A stretch of 64,000 bases of DNA, taken from NCBI GenBank assembly GCA_027886175.1, contig JAJNNQ010000075.1:59102001-59166000 (forward strand), given 5' to 3'. The position numbers were made by a program, and so were the translations under genes. The stretch is from Phylloscopus collybita. Its lineage: Eukaryota > Chordata > Aves > Passeriformes > Phylloscopidae. This document shows positions 37,721-51,935 of the stretch, piece by piece (within the stretch, counting starts at the first letter, position 1; every line of letters starts with the position of its first letter). The notes beneath the pieces were generated by a model. That model was not told the origin of the DNA. It worked only from the letters and a program-made list of their open reading frames with translations, and did not search any database.

Positions 37721-39124
37721 TAGCCACGGTGTGATGCCGTTTGTTCACTTTTTGTCAGCTAATTCAGTTGAGGTTTTTTTACTACACATATTAGTATTCA
37801 TTGATTTTTGTAATTTTAAAACTATTATTCAAAATTACTATTGTTGTAGCTTTCCTTTTTGAGGACTGCATCATCGTTAACTGTGGTTTTTAATGATTCA
37901 TGTCTTGGATTTTATAGCATATTATTACCATCACAGAATCAAGTTTCAAATTAATATTTTGGTCTGAAGAAAAGTCCTCCTTTTTTCAAGAAATGCTTGA
38001 TGATCTTCATGCCATTTCTTTCTTGTGAAAATTGTAAAATTATTTTTTTCTGCTACTTCTAGAGTGGCAAAACTAAATATCTTACCTTCATCTTAAAGTC
38101 TGTGAGACGGAGATGAAACTCAGTTTTTGGCAATGAAAATTTTCCGTGGAAAAGAATCCAAGCCCTTCTCCAAGATACATCCTCATAAGGCCAATCATTC
38201 ACAGAATCCTCACCACAGTAGGCACTATCTTTCAAATGCTGCAAATAGCAAGTTGGTTTGGAAGAATGAAGTCCCAAATGAAAAGCCCAAAATGTCACCT
38301 TTTGGGCTTTTGTCACATTTTTACTTGGGCCTCCTTTTCCTATGAGATAGATCACATTAATCGATTTCCCATGTGCTGTTCATACGTGGCACAAGACAAA
38401 ATGAACTGAACTGCTGTAAGATGGAGAGAGTTTGCAAACACATCACTGAAATTAGTCATTCACTGAAGGCAAATGAGCATAGGCTTCTTGCTAACCCCAA
38501 AAGAAGACCTTCCTCAACATTGCCACCTATGTGCTCATGACTGATGACACTCCCAGCTGAAACTCGGGTCTGTGCATCACACTGGCAACCCATGGGGAAG
38601 AGCCCTCAACAAAAGTTGGCCTCTTGAAGTATTGCCTTTCCCTGCCAACTTCACATGGTCTTATCGACAAAAAAGCTGCATCCTGATTCTTTTCAACCAT
38701 GTAATTATTTCTCCCAGGCACTGGGACATCTGGGCAATAATACTGACTGCCTCTGCAAAAGCAGACAGATAGCTGTGCATGTGTGCTCTCGATGATGGAT
38801 CCCACAAAGATGTTGCAAAACATAGAGCTTTGAAAACTACATAGCCCACAAGGGAGGGTCTTTGTCATTTTTCCAAGAGTAACAGGCAGAGCCAGCTCAG
38901 AGCTGTGCATCTAGTCCTGCCAGATCCTCTGAGTGAATCAGCTGCACCCAGGAGCCTGGTGGTGTCAAAGGTGGTTGGACAGTCAAGGAACAGTGACATA
39001 CACATCTTCAGGTACAGAGTTCACCCATCAGGACCACTAAAGCTGTATGCCTGGTTGCAAAGAGCACCGGATTTTGGCAGCTGGGGTTCTAGACACTCTC
39101 TTCCCAGTACTTTTTGCCTATACA
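37721..39124. other. No gene recognised; GC-richer unexplained patch
   Basis: The left part may hold undetected endonuclease-side remnants of the LINE relic. The patch 38520-39110 is richer in GC than its surroundings, with open frames of 127 codons (minus, 38527-38910) and 79 codons (plus, 38905-39144). Neither shows a recognisable domain. Confidence 0.4.
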
Positions 39125-39181
39125 TAAGAGTTAAGAACTCTTAGGTATTCACATTTCATAAACTTGGTAAGTTTATGAAAT
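39125..39181. repeat. Two adjacent perfect hairpins
   Basis: The first hairpin has arms TAAGAGTT/AACTCTTA around AAG (39125-39143). The second has arms ATTTCATAAACT/AGTTTATGAAAT around TGGTA (39153-39181), a 12-bp perfect stem with a 5-nt loop. They are 9 bp apart. Each alone could be chance; side by side they are unusual. Confidence 0.6.
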
Positions 39182-42100
39182 AGATGGCATAGATAGATGG
39201 CAGAGAGAGGGCTAAGAAGCTTTAAGCGCCATAGCTTTCAATCATTTTTCAGCTTAGCTTTAATATAAAAATCTATTATTTCTATCTCTAAATCTTCTGT
39301 TAGAAGTTTAACTTTAAAATTAAAGGCTTCTTTCTCCTAAGAGATTTAATTTCTTTATGGATTTTTGGATTAAAATACAATCTTCTGATTGGACTTCTCT
39401 TTATTTTTATGATCCTAACTTAAATACAAGGTTCTTGGTCCTGTACAAGAAACAAAGAGGGAGAAAAAAGAAAAAACTGTACTTCCATGATAGTCTCATA
39501 TAGTTTCATATTTTCCAGTAATACAGAAAAGAAAGGGAAGAGGAACAGCAGCTATATTATGCAAAATAGTTACTGTTAATTGAGAGAAATAGTGATGAAT
39601 TTTTTGCTAGAGTGATGACACATACACCACAGTACCATGAGAATTACCTAAAACTGCTGTACTAAATTTCAACATAACTGATGTATAAACTGCCACAAAA
39701 CTTATGTTAAAACTGCACACCAAGAATGGGCAAGTAAATTTGAGATAACTTGAGATAGCTCAGTCTGCCTACAAAATACAAGAGAAGTTGGTAAGATCCT
39801 GAACACCCTTAAGCTGATCATCATATATCGATCTCCTAAATTCACATTTTAAATCAACAGACATTCCCAAAAAATCTCTAATTAAGTGCAAAATAATGCT
39901 GAAGGACTGTGATTTATTTCATCCATGCCAAGACAACACATACAGCTGACAGAGCTGCAGATGCAGTGCTAAGCAAAGTACTGATGTGTTGCTTACAAGT
40001 ATTAGAAGGCAGCCACAAGAGCACTAGCAGCAAGGTAGATATTCAATTTGCATAGGACAGGGTCTATACCCTACTTTTATTCAAGTTAATATAATAAATT
40101 GAACCAGAGAGATATTGCTAACAAATAGCTCCTGTTTGGGCAGGATATTAATGGAAGGAAAAATTTATATGAAGGCTTAGGGTTAGGTTTTGATTGAAGA
40201 TTTTAGGCTATTGAATCTATTTAGTAATTAGATGAGGACTAAAGGGAACATTTTATCTCAGAATGAATACAAGTTATTTGTTGGGTCAAAGAGCCAAAGT
40301 CCCAGGTGCCATGTTTTCATTTACTTACGGCAAATGGAGGAAACTTGGCTTCTCAGCAGTGGTCAGTAATCAAATGTGAAAATTCAGTCAATTTAGTATT
40401 TTCTCAATTACAAAGCTTTTTAATGTATTGTTTTAAAATAATTGAAAATAAGCATCCGTGGGAATAAAATTCTCATTTAAAAAATGTTTCTGCAGCAGGA
40501 GTGTCTAAAGAAAATACAGCAAATAGGTCCATTCTTAACAGTTTCACTCTGCCTATTGTAAGTGCTAATGTAAATTATATCAGAGTTCAGAGCTACATCA
40601 TTTTCTCTACTATATTTTTCTGTTTTCATTCCAAGGGCAATTTCACATAGGAAGGGTGAAAAGAACCACCAGGAGGGGCCAGGATTGCACAGGATGAGGG
40701 GTTTTTTCACATTAATTTTTCCTCAGAGGACATATCCTTAGGAACTGTTATAAAATTTTCTATGTAAAGGGATGATTTCTTGAAGTGCAATTCTGCTAGA
40801 TCAATTATAAATGTATACTTACAAAAATTTGGACATGGAAACTTTGCAGTAAGTTCTTGTTTGGTCAATATTAATCTGTTCACTATTGCAATGCATAAAA
40901 AAAATAAAGAATGGCAGGAAATTATACTAAAAACTGCATTTAAAAATGACAGAGAGGAAAAAGACAATCCAGCTTTACTTCTTCAGATTATGTGCATGAT
41001 AGCAAAATCTACAGAAAGGGAGATGCTCTGTTCAACTGAGGGATAGTTATGCTTTCTTAAATAACCATAGTCTCCATTAAATTTGTTTCCCAGGGTTCAT
41101 TGTGCTTTGATAATTATTTTTTCCCTTGAATTTCACTCTAAGAGAATACAGAATCTATGCAAAATTTAATTATGAATTTGAATTTAGAATTCAAGATTGA
41201 TTGATTTGCATTTTTTTATAGTAGAGCCGAACTCTGAAGTTATCAAAAAGAATTGGATTTTGGGACTGTTTATAAACAAACAATGTAATACATTTATCTT
41301 CTGTCTCTAGTTTCTTGGAATCAGCCTCTCTAGTGAAATATTGAAGAATCTGATCCTTTACATTCCTTCATCTTCTGTTGATAAAAGAGGAGATAAAAAG
41401 TGACATGATTTGCATATCTGCTACTAAAGCATCCGTTCTTCTCTGGAGGTGTGCAAGCACCAGTGCCATGGTAACACACAGCCTTGCCTAGGAACTTTTG
41501 GACAAGAAAGGCATTCAAGATCCTTCACAGAGAAGTCTCATGGGGAATAGATTAGGGATACTAAGAAGAGATTGCTCGTAACATTTCCATCTGAGATCTG
41601 GGAAGCATCAAATGGTGCTATGCAAACTAAGCCAAAATTCCTGAGACAAACCAAGTCTAGTTCTGTCATCTGATTTTTTGTCTCAAAACCCCATAATTTG
41701 AACTGAAAGTTTTCAGAACCTAGCTATGCTGAAAAACTGGGAACAAATGGAGTGCGTTTGGCCATTTAAAATGGATGCACTGAAGAAGAGGATGACTTTT
41801 TAAACTCTTAAGAAGAAAATAAAAAAATCCAGCCACGACATTTGTGTATGAAGGCAAACTTAAGCTGAAAAAAAGAAACAAGAACATCAAAGACAACATG
41901 ACTTCTGCCTGCATGGAAAAGAACTTTGCATGCAGAGCTTTCAGATTTAGAAATCTGTTTATTAAGAAAGTAAGACATATCTCCAGGATGCATGCATGCA
42001 CCAAAACAGAATTACAGAATTATTTTCTACTCCCTTCTGTTTTGGATATTGAGGGATGTTACCATTAAAAACCTTCAACAAACATACAGCTAAATCAATC

Positions 42101-43372
42101 AGTTGAAATTGTGATCAGAGAAAAACAAGCTATAAGTGAAGCAGACAGAACAGCTAATATCAGGCAACTGAGACAGAGAGTAGCATAATAGATTGATCAA
42201 TTTAATGACTGACTAAAACTCAGTTCTAAAATAAGCTGCAGGACAAATAGGGGTAAAAATCCTTCCTGACTACGCAGTCGTTTCTTTATGATCAACTCCT
42301 TCATCTGCATTGCATAGCGCTGCACAAACTGGTTGAGATTAAAATCTTGTGGCTCTGTGTTTTGGATTTGTCTCAACTGGCAGCTTATTCAAAGTTGTTA
42401 GTCAGATCTGATTTATAAGTCTCAAAATGTCATGAAGAGGGTTCACATTAAAAAAAAAAAAAGTCATGTATATCATGCGAACATCATTCTGGAGATGACT
42501 CAGTCACTGCAGGTTGTGCCGCAGCTCGGTTCCAATGTGTAGCACTGTTTGAGTCATTGATTCTAACCAGACTACTTTAAACCTGATTTTTCCTGGAAAT
42601 CCTACAGGTTCTTTTTTTTTTTTTCCCTTTCTTCCCCTACTGAGAAGACCAAGATACAAATTAATTGATGTCCCGTACATTACTGCGACCCTGCCATACC
42701 TTCAACACACCCCAGAAAGGGAAAGGTGTAATGAAATCTGGATGTGATTATTTTCTAACCATACACTGGTTACAAGCAACAACAACAGCAAGAAATAAAA
42801 TCAGGAATCTGGGATAGAAATTTTTTCCTTTCATTAAGGGTGAATCAGTCACCAAAGGATTGCAAAGTTCTTCAGGACAAAAAGATCTTTTCTCATGATA
42901 TTTCAGCTTCTTGATAAGATGCTCTCTGAAGTGGATGCAACACATGTGGGCGGGGGGGAAAGTCAGTGTGGAGACACCATCTATGCTGACGGCTTTTCTG
43001 TAATCCTGTGGGTTTGCTTCCATACATTAAACCCAGTTGTCAGACTAAATAGGGAGGGTAGGCATGTTATGTTGAATCAGTTCACTTGGAACCTCAGGAC
43101 ATTAAGAAACTGAGCTGTAAACTCTAGAGCCTGACCTTGATAGCTGAAATATTTTACAAAGACCTTTTCTGGAGTTAACAACAAAAGGCTTAAGTCCTGA
43201 ATACAACTCATTTAAAAGTGTTTCTTCAATTGGAATTTTCCAGAAAAATTAATTACCCTTTATTAGTAATTCAAATAATAAAAATTTTCTTCCAAGATTC
43301 AAAACATGTTGATGTGGAAACAATCCTATGTTGCCAAAAAATTATATTTATATAATTTTAAAAATTATATTT
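39182..43372. other. No gene confirmed; one exon-like stretch
   Basis: Mostly AT-rich unique sequence. On the minus strand about 42260-42385 reads as a polar, helix-like peptide (containing NLNQFVQRYAMQMKELII), bounded by a possible AG acceptor at 42377-42378 and a weak GT donor near 42272-42273. I cannot name a protein, so it is not annotated as a gene. Confidence 0.3.
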
Positions 43373-43404
43373 ACATATATATGTATGTATGTATATATGT
43401 ATGT
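43373..43404. repeat. TATG/TA microsatellite
   Basis: ACATATATATGTATGTATGT followed by ATATATGTATG; short compound tetranucleotide array. Confidence 0.85.
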
Positions 43405-45170
43405 CAGACATTGTTTGCTCTCATTCTCTTTTGTTGGTCCATTTTGCAGGTAGCTTTCACCCCCAGAAAGTCATTTCAACCTTTCCTCTAGGACAATGCA
43501 AAGGCAGCGTGCTGGAAAGCTGGAAAGCACACTGCGTATCTGGAAAGCCTATCCCTGAAAGAGAATGGAGACAAGAAAAAATATCCCCAAAACTCTCACA
43601 AAGTCTGATTTGAGAATCAAAATACTTTGTTTTTTGCCAAAACTGTATATAAATTCCCATAGGCTTTAAAGAAAATGTTTGGTTTTTTATCTCCCTTGAT
43701 GAAATCTGAAATCTAAAAAATAATAATCTTTCAACAAACTAACAATGTCTGATTAAAATAATTCAACCATATAGTCACCCATGTGCTTTATATTTCTACT
43801 TTAAAGAACTACAATTTTGGCTACAATAAAAATGATTATTACAAGCATAGGTATTTGTAGAAAAATTACTCGAGGTTCAACTAAGACTGATACAAAAAAA
43901 GTTCGTATGCTTCTTAAGAAAAAAACTCCAGAAATCACAAATTATTTCAGAGTTGCCTTATATGAAAAAGTCGAGACATAATTTTATATTGTTTCATATT
44001 TCAGAAAAAATTAAACTCCATAAAATATAAAATCCATCTTTTACCTGTCTATTATATAGTGTCATGAAAGGAAGGAAATGAATGTTTTATCACTGTCAGC
44101 TTGAATGTGCAGCTTAAGACTTTCTTGCTCCATTTTAAGAATAGTCAAGAAGGAAAACCAATATCAAAAGTTCATTAACACATTCCATGCTGAAAAGGTT
44201 AAAAGGCATATTTCGGTGTCTTCTTCATGAACACACCCTAGAGTTTTACTACCTAATTCTAAAGTATATTTTGTTTTTCATACTTAAGCTTGTAAGTAAA
44301 CCAAATTCTTCTTATTTCAAAATGCCAAAACAATCTTCTTCTAGTTATTTTCTAAATGGACGCAAAATGTAAAGACTTTTAGTTCTAATTAAGGTATTTA
44401 GTTCTGTTCAATTTTGCAATTCTACTTAGGTTGCATAAAAAGTAACCTTGTGTCTCTCCAGTTTGGGTAAGCCTATCATACAGTCCACAAATTACATTGG
44501 TTCTTTTAACTGGGATATTAAATCACCTTAATGAGATACGTTGCATCTACCCAAGGTCTAGTGTGTCACCCAAGATCACAAAGATTCAAAACTGTTTTTC
44601 TCCACCTTGCCCATAACTCCATGCTGCTGTTATCAGTGACAACCAGAATTATTTTCTATCATGGAAACACAGACAGAGAACACAACACAAGAATGTGCAA
44701 CAAGGCTGTCACAACCTGAAGTGGGCTCCTAGGAGAGTCACGTGAGACTTTTACTCTTTTTCAGCTGAACAATAGAAGTAATACACATATATTACTGCAT
44801 CATTACCACAGCAAATTCTGTACACTCCCCTCTTAATATATTATGGTAATTTATACAATGCTTATTTCAATACTTTTAATACTAACACAAATGATTTTTT
44901 TTAAAGTACCTATTTTTACCTATTTTCCTGGACATGAATATGGAGACTGGGCACTCAAAAAAGTGAAGGTCATTGCTAGTACAACTGGCTGGAAATACTT
45001 TTGATGGAATAATTTTTTCAAAGGAAAATTCAAAAAGTGTCTTAAGATGCTTCGAAACTTACATGGGGTTTTGCCAAAATTTTGTTTCAGGGAAAAATGA
45101 AGACAAAAGTTCCATGAATGAAGAAAAATGTACTGTTTGGATCTCTTCCAAATGAATCAGTTCAGGTTGG
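43405..45170. other. No gene recognised
   Basis: Three CTGGAAAG repeats lie near 43512-43547. Otherwise AT-rich unique sequence. Confidence 0.6.
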
Positions 45171-45190
45171 TTTTTTTTTTTTTTTTTTTT
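45171..45190. repeat. Poly(T) tract, 20 T
   Basis: Uninterrupted T run with no recognised SINE next to it. Confidence 0.9.
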
Positions 45191-48100
45191 ATGTGTTACA
45201 AATGTGTGTTTTTCAATGCAAAAGCAGCAAGAGGCAAAATGGTAGTAAAAGGATGGGATTTTTCTGTACTTTAACTCATCAGCAACTTTTTGATTTGAAT
45301 GGAAGATGGGAACTGAAATTGTTCACTCCACAGAAATTTAAACCTTGCATCTCTTGCATTCTCTTTCCTTCTCCTGCACTGCTTGAAGTAGGCAGCAGAA
45401 CATGAAAATCCAGGTTAAATGCATGCCACAGGAAGTCTTTTTCATAAGGTGTTTTTTCTTTGTCAGCAAGCTTCAGCACCTAAACCTTCTATAAAACAAG
45501 CTGAAGCAGCCCCTATGATGTTCAATAAATGACCAAACAGGTACATGTGTAGTTTAGCCTACTCTCTGTAGATGCTATTTCCCAGGGATCCATTTGCAGA
45601 CCATGACACATCCTGGGAAAGGTCCTGCATAGGTAAAATAGCCTCACAAGGTACATAAAGCCTTTCACCCAATAGCGTTGCCAATGGCACAGAGATTTTC
45701 TCAAAATCTCTCAAGTGATTTTGCTATAGTTGCAAACTGGAAAAACATTTGTATACTTCCACAAAAGAGCATTCTGGGTACAAATTCAAAAGCTTCATTT
45801 CCTCCAGTGTATAAGAAGAAACTTGCAAGTCTACATACCAATCACTAGGAAAAAAAATAGGAATAACTTCTGCACAGATTTTTGGCTAGCATCAGTAGTT
45901 TTGTCTAAGGATATTTTCTGTCTAATGCTGGCTGCTTGCAGCTTCATAACACTTGACAAATTCTTGGTTCCTAAAATCAACCATAAATGTTTTGAGAATT
46001 GCTTCATTTAGCAGGGGGTTTTCAGGACCTCACCATAGTATTCAGTGTAGTTCTGTCTTCCCACTTCAGCTTATCTCTATTTTTAAACATTTTAAACTCT
46101 AAAAACTTTCTTTGTCTCCCCGTAGTCCTGGACCACAGGCGGGATTTACAATCTGTAAACTGGAAGTTCCCCAAGCATAAGAATTTCTCCTGGAGAGGGC
46201 TCTATTTTGGGAAGGGTAGGGCACACAGAAGTAGCACTTCTAAATCTAGTGTTTAGGGGAAAAAAAAGAAGACAGTAGAGCAACTAGGGATTTTTTTGCA
46301 AGTGCACAACAGTTGTGAATTCCTAACAAAGTTGTATAAAGGGATTACCAAAATAGCTATAATATAAATTCTCTCCAGAACCACAGTAACATATGCTTTG
46401 AATAACAACTATTCAAGAGAAAAGAAATTATATGCATTATTAAAAAAAAAAAAAAAGGGAGACGGATAGTGAAAAAAAGAAATTCAGGTAAGTAACCTAC
46501 CAAAAATCAAGTACTGACAAACCACTTGAAGCAGAAAGCTAAACTGACAGACCTTCAAAAACTAGCCTTCAGAAGGCAAGATTGCAGCACCTTTTTTTGA
46601 ATATTTTGCTGGATAAATTTTATTCAAAATGAGATACCATACTGTAAATATAAGATCATCTGTTCAATGGTTGTGTCAGCACTCAGAGCTTCTGTTCATT
46701 CCCCAAAGTACAGTATACCAGATATTATACCAAGGCTGTATAGTACAGGTTTCCATCACTCAGAAATGCCACATTTTAAACCAGAGCTTATAAATGCAAT
46801 ATTTTACTCTGCAAAACCAACCTTATCCTCAACATAATCGATTCACTGCTGTCTGTAGTACTACTGAAAGTAGAAATCTTATCTTGCAAAAAAGAAAAAA
46901 ATTATGCCTGATTTTACTAAGAACCTAGACAGCCACTTTAATAAGTCCATGTTTCTAAGATTAGCACAGCAACACCCAATTCAGAATGAAAAAAATAAAA
47001 CCAAAGAGCTCAAGCTGCTTTTAATATTTGCTTATGAGTAGCTCTAAATTTGCTTTGATTGTATGCTAGAAGTCCACTTTCTGAGAATTCTATAAGAATT
47101 GCCTGTATAATATTTGTTTTGCATGCAACTAGAGATTAAGGCAAACAAGCTGTTTTCTCTAGTACCTTTAGTTGGTAGTCATAGTAATACCCCAAACATT
47201 ATTTTTTGTAAGTTTCTTGAATTTTTGTGTTCAAAAACTGTATCAGAAGACAGGAATTCCTAAGCAGCACAAGCAGAGCAGCACAATTAAGCCACATAGG
47301 CAATATATTTGCCAGGAAATACCATGAGAATCCTTGGAGATGCTCCTAGGATCTCTTACTCATGCCTGGGACAGCTCTGCCTAGTGTTTCCTTCCTATGA
47401 AAACAAAAACAGAGAATAAGGAGAAACCTCTTAGACTTTCCCTTTTAATGTAATATAACCTATCCTCTCACAGAGCAAGAAACTAGCCCTGAGGAGTAAT
47501 TGTTTTATTTACATCAAGAGAGCAAATAGTTTCTTGAAATTTGGGATTGACAGGGCATTGAAAGACAAAAACACTGATTAGGAAAAGGAACTGAATGCCA
47601 TGCAATTCGTGGAATTCAAGCTACTTTAAAACAGCAGGATTTTGGAAGGCTGGTTGGAGGTGGCGATGGCTGTTTCTTATTCTTTTACTGCACTTAACTT
47701 ACCAACAATGCAGTCAATGTATGCTTATTTGCACCCAAGCCACTATTGTGCATGAAAAGCCATGTTGGACTGGACAATATTAAAAAAAATAAAAAAAAAT
47801 AGCAAAAAGAAAATGTTTCCCAGGCAGAAAAATTGTGTCTGTTTTTTCACCTGTGTCTGTCATATTCACTTTTCCCAAATTTTGTGAATAGGCTTGGCAG
47901 AGCCAAGCCTGCCTTTTTTGGCAAATAAACTATTATCTCTCCAGATTTTATTTTCTTCCAACCATAACAAAAGAGTGCCAGCACTGAGGAACCTCTGAAA
48001 GCTCTCTGAGTTTGAGTGCAGTGCTTACAGAGAAAGAAAACCTCCCTGACAACTGCTATTTTCTTTGCTGATGAAAGAAGAGTTCACACCATCTGAACTT

Positions 48101-51100
48101 TGATCACCCACAGACCTGTACCATTTTGACCCATATGTTTTATTGAAATAGTCTAAAATATATTCCACCTTATTGCTAGCTATATAAAAAAGTTAATATC
48201 TTGTACATCCCTCTGTAAAAGTATTTTCTTCATTCATTTCTGTGTTTTGGAAAAGCTTCTACTTTGCATTTAATTTTTTATTGATTCCAAAGTTTATTAG
48301 GAGTCTGTACAGGAAAGGAAAAAATCAATAGAAAAAAGTTGCAGGTACCCCTGCAGATGACCTCCCCTGTAGACTGCTCAAGATTTGACTGCTCAAGGAC
48401 ATCTGCTTTACCAGTCAGTGAAAACACTCTGTTACCTACAAATAAGTTAAAATGGCAAAGGAGCTTTGAGAATCAAAAACACAGCACCACAAGCATTGGC
48501 TAATGCTGGAATGCGAGGCACAGTCCTTGGAAACAGATGGTTTAATACATCACAATAAATCTCTTACCAGCTTTTGAAACATAGTGCTTCAGATAAAAAT
48601 ATGTTTAAGTCACAATCTGTGGACAAAATGTTGTCCTCAGAGGCAGAAAGGAAATGCTTTTGACTTTACTGAGAGTTGCAGCTCAGAAAGAATTTAATAA
48701 ATGTTTCTAAAGAAACTGATCAAAAGTTCCTTCTCAACTTATTTCATAATTACAAAATTCAACCTAAAAGACTACATGGTAAATTAACACTAAAAAAGCC
48801 TTCAGCTACAACAACAGCCATTCAGCATTTATCCTCCTCACCCAGGTCCCCCAAAGAGCAGCTGATGATGCACCTCTGTCACAGACAGGTGTAGCAACGG
48901 CAGGACAGTTATCAGAGCAAAGTAAGGTTGCCATTTTAGCCAAGCGTTCACGTTACATACAGCTGACACATCAGAATACCTGACTGGATTTGCATAAATG
49001 AAAGAGCTATAGACCATGACTGTCACAAAGGTGTTGCATCAATAGGACCATGCCTCCTTCCTCCTTAGGTTTTTTATGGGGGTCAATCCTGAGAAGGAGG
49101 AAGAACTAAAGCAAGAAAGAAAGGTTAGATATTTCAGATGACATAGCACAACTGCAGTCTCAGTTTTTGACAAGCTAAAGATTGCATTTTTAGAATTAAG
49201 AACTTAAAGGAGATTGGGTACAAGCTGGTAATTTCTTGATCTAAGGAACATTAACATTAATTTCTAATTCATACAAGTTGGTGTGCATCTTCAATTGCGT
49301 CTGCAATGTTTATTCCATCATTTGCTTCGTTTCACATGAGTTCTTTCAATTTAAACAGTATTCTTCTACTGTAGGGGTGATGGGTCCTCAGCTCTCTCCA
49401 GTGGCATCAGAGGCTTCTTATGTCTCCCCTGGTGAAGTTAACAGTGGGCAGAGTTTGTACGGCATAATTTGTCTTACTCATGAATGCAGTTCATGAACAA
49501 ACTGCAGTTCTTCAAGTTCGTTTTCTATTTGAAGCTGTCCAATAAAAGTTTTGGGCAAACCAATTTCAGTCTGCAAATTGCTCATAAACTGCTCACGGTG
49601 TGTAGTAATCGCAGTACTGGCTACTTGTAATTCAGCAGTCAGCCTTTTGGATTGGCCAAGCTGATCATAAGGCCTGCTTTCCCTCCCTGAGCATTGAGCT
49701 AATCCTACCAAACCCCAAGCAGACCAGAAACCAGGTAAGAAACCAGGACTCATACCCAAGGGGACTGGCAAAGACATAAAAGTCAGTAAGGATAGACTAC
49801 TAAATGTTAAAAAAAACAGTGTCAATTTGGATGTTACCAGTACAAGAAAGTGCACAGCAGTTCCCAGTAAGGACCTGCAAGTTTATGCTCTTCTTTATTT
49901 AGGAGGATGACTCAAACCAAGAAGAAATTCAGGTTTGATATGACCAAAATTGCCAAGTTTCCTGTGATGAATAAAACCAATTCATTTCATCAACATTATA
50001 AACAGTTGTATTTTTCATTACTCGACATGTAGCAAGACTATGCCCTTCCCAGATTATTTATTTCAACCATCAGCTCACAACAGTCAGCTAGGAAAGTTGA
50101 AACGTTTGTGAAAGAATATGAACACTGAATTTTCAACAGTTCTCAAGAAAAATAAAAATAGGTAGTCTAAAAATATCCTTTGATGTGTGTGAGGATACTG
50201 TCCCCTACTTCAGGCTCCATGTTCTAGAAAATACAAGAATACCAAGCATGAAATAGCCCCTCCCACTCCTGAAATAGTTGCCTTAGAATTTACAGAGAAA
50301 ATAAAAACATTATTTCTCCATACTACACGTTAGTTTAATCACAGTGCATTTTTCATTCCATTTTTCTCAAGGCAAAACAGAAATTTTAGAGAGGATTGAA
50401 GAGTTACCAATAGATCATAGAGGTAGGTAGAAAGGCAAGGAAAGGACATAAAGGTATTATTGGCAAAGCAGGATAAGCAAAAGTGGACTCAGTAGAAGAA
50501 ATGTAGGTCAGAGCTAAGGTCTTCATGTCCCTGGAGGCTTGCAAGAAAGTCTGAAGCTACAGCAAAGTCTCACACAGTAAGTGCTTTTCAAGGTGTGATT
50601 GTGCACTTGACTATTGGTGTTGAAGAAGCTTCAAACAAATTACTGTAATAATAACTGTAATTTCTGTAGCAGATATTGCAGGACTTAAATTCTAAAACAC
50701 TCTGACGTCTGATTCCTCACAGAAAACGGTACTAAACAAGATCCAGAAGTACTTTTCTTCCAGCCCTGTAATCAATATTGGAAGAAAAAATAAACTTGAG
50801 GGAAGTGAAAGGAAGTCCAAAAGATCAGGGATTTGCTTCATTTCAGATGTGTGGGGGTTTATGAGATTGTGTGTGCTCACATCCTGCCAAGGCCACAACA
50901 GCTGGCCTCGTTGTTTGCTGCTTCAAACACAGCAGTGGCCCAGAAATTCCTAGGATAGAAGTGTCCTCATGCACAATGCAGACCTCTAACCCAGACTCAG
51001 ACCTTTTCACATGTGGTATCCTGCCAGTCAGGGTCACTTAGTTATCTGCAAATGTTAGGGAGAAGAGATAATGTGCTGAAGAGTAAAAAAAACCCACGAA

Positions 51101-51935
51101 AATATTTTTAGTTGATGAGGGGAGATTTGGAGGTATTCATCATAGCTTTTCAATCACCAATTATGAAGAGAAAAATTCTGCTCCAGCAGAAAACTATCAC
51201 GAAAAGCTTGATAGTGTGAAAAGTCAAAGTTCAGAAGCAAAGCAAGTATGAAATAGAGATAGCACCAATCACTGTTCCACCATCAGTGAGTGGCAATACC
51301 ACTGAGAAGCCAAATACTCATCACATCCCATTATACAGATGAACTGTAATTTTACAGACTGGAAAAATGACATTATTTAATTATATTTTGGTTTTGAATA
51401 GGTAGCAAAATATTGTCATCGTATGTAGACGTATACCATACTCTTGGTTCTTATTTTTCATGTAAAATTTTGATCTCTAGCATCTAGATAGATTAAATCA
51501 GGTCATGTGTAAAATACTGTTACATGAAAACCAGCAACACCTAGATTACATCAACACAAGTAAAGAAAGCGTCCTACTAACAACAATAACAAAACCATTT
51601 GTCCAATATCGCTGGCTGCGCACATTTTCAGCCACTGTGGATGGCAGTTATCGTTCAGAGACTTCTGGAATAATAACACATTGTGCATGTAACTCTGTTA
51701 GGAAACATAAAATAGGGAGGAGATAGATGGTCTTTCCAACTTTCACTCACTGGATTCTTCTCGGCACTTGGCTTCCCTAGTCCATCGATTTCATCTGGTC
51801 ACTTGGGATGTCAGCAAGCAGTGATGATACAAGCACACAGTCAGGTGCAGCTATTTACCAAGCACCGTGCTACACCTATTGCTTGAATAAATCTGAACAG
51901 CATCCTAAAGCAAAGGAGACACTGCTGCAGTAACA
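45191..51935. other. No gene recognised; one 125-codon minus-strand frame
   Basis: Nearly 7 kb of unique sequence. The minus-strand frame 49478-49855 begins hydrophobic (a possible membrane segment in the first 45 residues) and ends with a polar, possibly helical region containing TAELQVASTAITTHREQF. I do not recognise it, and there is no supporting promoter, polyadenylation or splice context. A run of 14 A occurs at about 46442. Nothing else is supported. Confidence 0.4.

Noticed and set aside
37587..37862. 91-codon plus-strand frame
   Set aside because: It is antisense to the LINE relic linker region and shows no domain.
51317..51346. Reverse-oriented MIR-like string (CCCATTATACAGATGAAC)
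   Set aside because: Only one short block matches; neighbours do not continue the consensus.
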